This document shows positions 60,670 to 64,000 of a DNA stretch of 64,000 nucleotides, in pieces. A program made the position numbers and the translations under genes. Origin of the DNA: Wolfiporia cocos (taxonomy: Eukaryota > Basidiomycota > Agaricomycetes > Polyporales > Phaeolaceae); contig JACCLO010000006.1 in NCBI GenBank assembly GCA_029448655.1, forward strand, positions 1,984,001-2,048,000. Reading direction: 5' to 3'. The notes beneath the pieces were generated by a model. That model did no database searches. It worked only from the letters and a program-made list of their open reading frames with translations, and had not been told where the DNA came from. Every line of letters starts with the position of its first letter. Within the stretch, counting starts at the first letter, position 1.

Positions 60670-61180
60670 TACCGGATACCAGGGCGTGCGTTGCATTGGA
60701 TTATGACCCAAGCTAGTGACAGCGTCTCGTCGGTAGCTTCACGACCCGAACTTATTCTGAAGTATTTTGTATGATGTCACGCTCTGTCGTCGTATATGTC
60801 TTAGTCGCTGTAGGCGTTGTAGTCCCCGAATCTGCTCTGAATCTATCTGCGCGAGCCGGATGTGAGCCGAATTCTGCCGGAACAAGAGATCCAAACCAAA
60901 CCAAACAACCGCCTTTCTCTCACAACCAAATCGCTACCAATTCGACGCACTCAAGACTTCAGCCCCAGACGAACCGGTGCGGCGCGAATGGCTCAGATGT
61001 GAGACTGCTCTCTCAGACGTCCGACGTTGATTGAGACAGCCATATTGCAGACCGTCGGACGTCGGGCGTGCGGTCGGGGGCGACACCAACGGCACCGCCC
61101 AATTCGCATCCTCGAGCGGGCAAGGTTCCGTGAACGCGGAGATCCAGGTTTGTGCTCGGGTAGGCGGGTTCGCGACAGCT
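60670..61180. other. Intergenic between the two SANT genes
   Basis: 0.5 kb. The second gene may have an additional upstream exon here; none is clear. Confidence 0.4.
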
Positions 61181-62655
61181 ATGGACGTTCATCTCCTCTT
61201 GCAGAGTGCAAACAACAGCCCGTACACCTCGCCCGCGACATATTCCACGCCGCATATCTACCCGACAAATGTCACCTCGTACGGAAGCTCCTCGTTGTCT
61301 GGCGCGACCACCCTCCCGTCGACCGGCGTGATATATCCGCCGATGCAGACGACGCCACACGCGCACGCTTCCGGTCAAGCACCTGCGCCCGGGCAACCAC
61401 AGGCCCCTTCGAGCAGCGTGTCCGCCGGCAAGCGCAAACAGCTTGCAGATGGGTCCGTCGTGACGCCGAGCCCTCGCAAGCGGCGTGCAAATCCGATCGT
61501 GTTCTCTGGCGATGTCGACGACTCAGACGTGGGTCCAAATGGCGGCCCGAAGCACTGGACTGACGCGGAGAAGAACAGTCTCTTCAACTGGCTCATGGTG
61601 CCCGACAAGAACTGGGAGATGTTCAAATCTAAGATGAACACCGTCTTCCGTGATGCTGCGGCGCAGATATTCAACGGGCGGAAATCATTCACGGCGCTGA
61701 AGAGCTGCTATCATCGCAACATTGAGACCTTCAAGCAGATTTATGCGTTCGAAGTGTACATCACCCGCACCGGCAACGATCAGAACGCTCCTCCTCCGTT
61801 CGCCCAAAATGCCGACCCTACAATGTCTCGCCAGGCTCACCTAGAGCAGCGGCTCGAAGAGGCCCGCAGTGCAAACGCGCCCGTCGGGAACTTGAACGTG
61901 AAAGTGATCGATCACTGGCAGCAGATGGGGTGGTACGACTTGTTCAAGTCTCGGTACGCTCGTCTTGTTGCTCGCCTGCCTTCAGCTTACCTCGCGTCAG
62001 TTTCCGGGAGGATCCTCGAACCGGGGTTCCCGTGCCGTTCTATGCGAACACCATGACATTTCCGGATGGGCCCGCCGCACAACCGCCTGTCTACACATCC
62101 TCTAGTATCGATCCGCATCTTGAGAATGGGCGCGACGACGACGACGACAACGACGATCGAGACGTTGAACCGGAGATCGGACGCATGTCCGTGCCGCCAG
62201 AGCAGAACGATGCAGGGCCAGCAAACAATGCCGCGCCTGCTTCCACGCAGTATAACGTTCCTGCGCCGGCACCACTAGGCGGCGACCGCGATTACGCTCC
62301 ACAATTACCCCGATACGCGCCCCCATCGAGAAAATCGGTCCCGCCAACTCGGGTGACGTACGCGCCTCCGGCTGCCCCAGCTGACTCTCGCGCAGAGCAG
62401 ACGGTGCAGGCGCTTGACCGGCTCACGGCCGTCACGCAGTCGCTCGTGCAGGAATGTGCCGCACTCACGCAGCTGCTGCGTGCGGAGCAGGCGGAACGGA
62501 GGGCACGGTCGGAGCATGCAGGCCCGCGGGAGGACGGCATGAACCGGAAGGAGAAGGCCGCGTTGGCTACAGAAATGCTGGGCAACGGGGACGTCGGGGA
62601 CGAGGTGCGGAAGGCGGCCGCGGACTACCTCAAGAGATTGTTCATGAGCGGTTAA
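61181..62655 (+). CDS. SANT/Myb-like protein, about 475 residues
   Basis: Two exons, 61181-61953 and 62001-62655. A Ser/Thr/Pro-rich N-terminus precedes a basic patch (SAGKRKQLADG, SPRKRRANPIVF). The DNA-binding-like region is KHWTDAEKNSLFNWLMVPDK, NWEMFKSKMNTVFRDAAAQI and GRKSFTALKSCYHRNIETFK, with the spaced Trp/aromatic residues of a SANT fold. A conserved extension VKVIDHWQQMGWYDLFKSR spans the intron. The second exon is disordered and acidic (DDDDDNDDRDVEPE), then ends in a likely coiled coil (TVQALDRLTAVTQSLVQECA and onward). The frame is open upstream of 61181 to 61031, and an earlier start or small exon is possible. Probable role: transcription regulator. It is not an obvious copy of the neighbouring gene beyond the fold. 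Confidence 0.8.
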
Positions 62656-63035
62656 GGGACGGATCAATCCAGGATACCATCGACAGGTCAAGGCTTGTGG
62701 AGAACATTTGCTCGATATCATAGCAATTTTTGTCTGCTCTAACATGTATCTGTATAGCGGCGGCTCGCGCCACTTGCGGACCTTGCAGGCTGTAGTGTCG
62801 GCATGCGGCCAACGTTGGTAATGAAGATTATCACTCACTCACGCCCTGCCTTCCCGATGGACTATGCTAGATGTCTGGGGCCACTCATTTCTGATGCTGC
62901 TCGCCTGTTAGCTCGACGACTTACGCGCTTGCAGCGGCATATTGACAAACGAGAGCGTCGTCCGTCCGGCCCATCTGTACACCGGACTCGGGGGTGTGTC
63001 GCCCCAATAGTTTGTGGTATCAGTCTTGACGTGCA
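62656..63035. other. 3' flank of SANT gene 2
   Basis: No gene was recognised. The plus-strand open frame from 62803 could be chance. Confidence 0.4.
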
Positions 63036-64000
63036 TCACGTACTAACGTTGCCATCCGACGGCCCTCCCCACCAGACCAGTTCGCTGATCTTGGAAGTCG
63101 TCTCGAACTCGGACGCTCCCAGTCTCGTTGTCAAAATTGGTTCTGTTCCTTACTCTGCTCGATATCATCGGTGGTTTACCTGACAAATGCGCCCGCCCGG
63201 GTTGCCGTATACGCTTCTGATACCCCATCGTTCGGCACACTCTGCAGCCTGCAATGTCAATTCTGGTTTGCCAAATATGCGTGCGCAAATCCTGGCTGCC
63301 GCGGAGCATTTCCACCTCTCTGCAGATTGGCGCAACGTCGTTTTGACAGGCAGGATGGCCAAGGCAGCCATGCGCCACCAGAGTGGAAGATGGCTGCTCG
63401 CGGAGGCGATCGAGCTTACAAGCACCCTGGCCCTGACAGACCGCCCGTTATGGAGTTCCTCATCAGGCAAAATCTGCTACCACCTGTAGGGTGTCTTCAC
63501 ATCTCGCCCTTTACATAAATGCGCCGCTCTCCCCCCGGCGATGGCCCTGCCCTCCTGCGTAGTAACTACCATGGCGGCTGGTGTACCTTCGTATTCTTCT
63601 GGCCAGGCAGCGTTCGGGACGCTGCGCATCTCTGAGCAGGTATTTTGGGCGCACAGAGCGGACGACACTCCATCTGCACGGGACAAACCAGCGCAGCACC
63701 AGAGTAACCCGAGGAAGGTCAGGGTGACTGGCTACAATCAGCACGCGACCACTGCCCTCAGAGCGTCCAATAACAATAGGGGCGACGTTCTGGAGGTACC
63801 CTGGAACGAGTCGGACAACGTCGTGAGTATTGCAGTGCTGGACCCCGTGCAGGGCCTCAATAGTTCTAGATGCGGGTCATGAAGCGTCTTGAGGACAAGC
63901 TGTGCATACCTGTGATGTACTGGGTACGTCCAGACTTCGCCATGTCTCACCGGAAGACCGGAAGAGGACTGAATGTATGGACAGCGCCTCGCAGGCGATG
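63036..64000 (-). CDS. Possible 3' part of an unidentified gene running off the window
   Basis: Minus-strand segments look coding but cannot be joined with confidence. One reads IEALHGVQHCNTHDVVRLVP and continues for about 60 residues after a plausible intron at about 63900. A later one reads FGKPELTLQAAECAERWGIR, and a last one reads FETTSKISELVWWGGPSDGN, ending near 63036. No family was recognised. GC-rich open frames on the plus strand compete over the same bases, so the strand itself is not certain. Confidence 0.25.

Overview
The window is nuclear DNA of a filamentous basidiomycete, most likely an Agaricomycete. Genes are dense and split by many short introns (mostly 47-75 nt, GT...AG). 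A recognisable U2 spliceosomal RNA is present, and the set of proteins (fused fungal urease, Mim1, Mex67, Vps39, SPT2, cytochrome b5-acyl-CoA dehydrogenase) is fungal. I cannot name the species. Gene models were built by hand from reading frames, splice signals and family motifs. Several complete models (thioredoxin-like protein, urease, MFS transporter, SPT2, small TUDOR protein, Mim1, the 827-residue protein, both SANT proteins) close to an exact multiple of three. || Layout. 1-13 kb is accessory: a thioredoxin-fold gene with a microexon, about 2 kb of gene-poor DNA, then a tandem array of three F-box/leucine-rich genes on the minus strand, the middle one a pseudogene that shares a nearly identical tract with its neighbour. 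12.3-24 kb holds an unknown protein, urease, a low-complexity unknown protein, an MFS transporter and SPT2. 24.4-29 kb holds a CFIm68/CPSF6-type RNA-binding protein and a cytochrome b5-acyl-CoA dehydrogenase fusion, both minus strand. 29.7-37 kb holds two head-to-tail secreted sphingomyelinase-like phosphodiesterases. 38.1-41 kb holds the U2 snRNA, a Mim1 homologue with a long N-terminal extension, and a tiny five-exon TUDOR-type protein. 41-57.7 kb holds DENND6, a long unknown protein, VPS39, an ankyrin protein and MEX67. 58.3-62.7 kb holds two neighbouring SANT/Myb-like proteins. The last 1.3 kb is unresolved and probably contains the end of a gene that continues past the window. || The core genes are housekeeping: nitrogen recovery from urea, fatty acyl-CoA oxidation, chromatin (SPT2), mRNA 3' end formation (CFIm68-like) and export (Mex67), splicing (U2), outer-membrane protein insertion in mitochondria (Mim1), and vacuole/endosome traffic (Vps39, DENND6). 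Nothing suggests an operon-like or secondary-metabolite cluster. The parts most worth a second look are the F-box array with its conversion tract, the microexon inside a redox active site, the duplicated sphingomyelinases, and the Mim1 extension.
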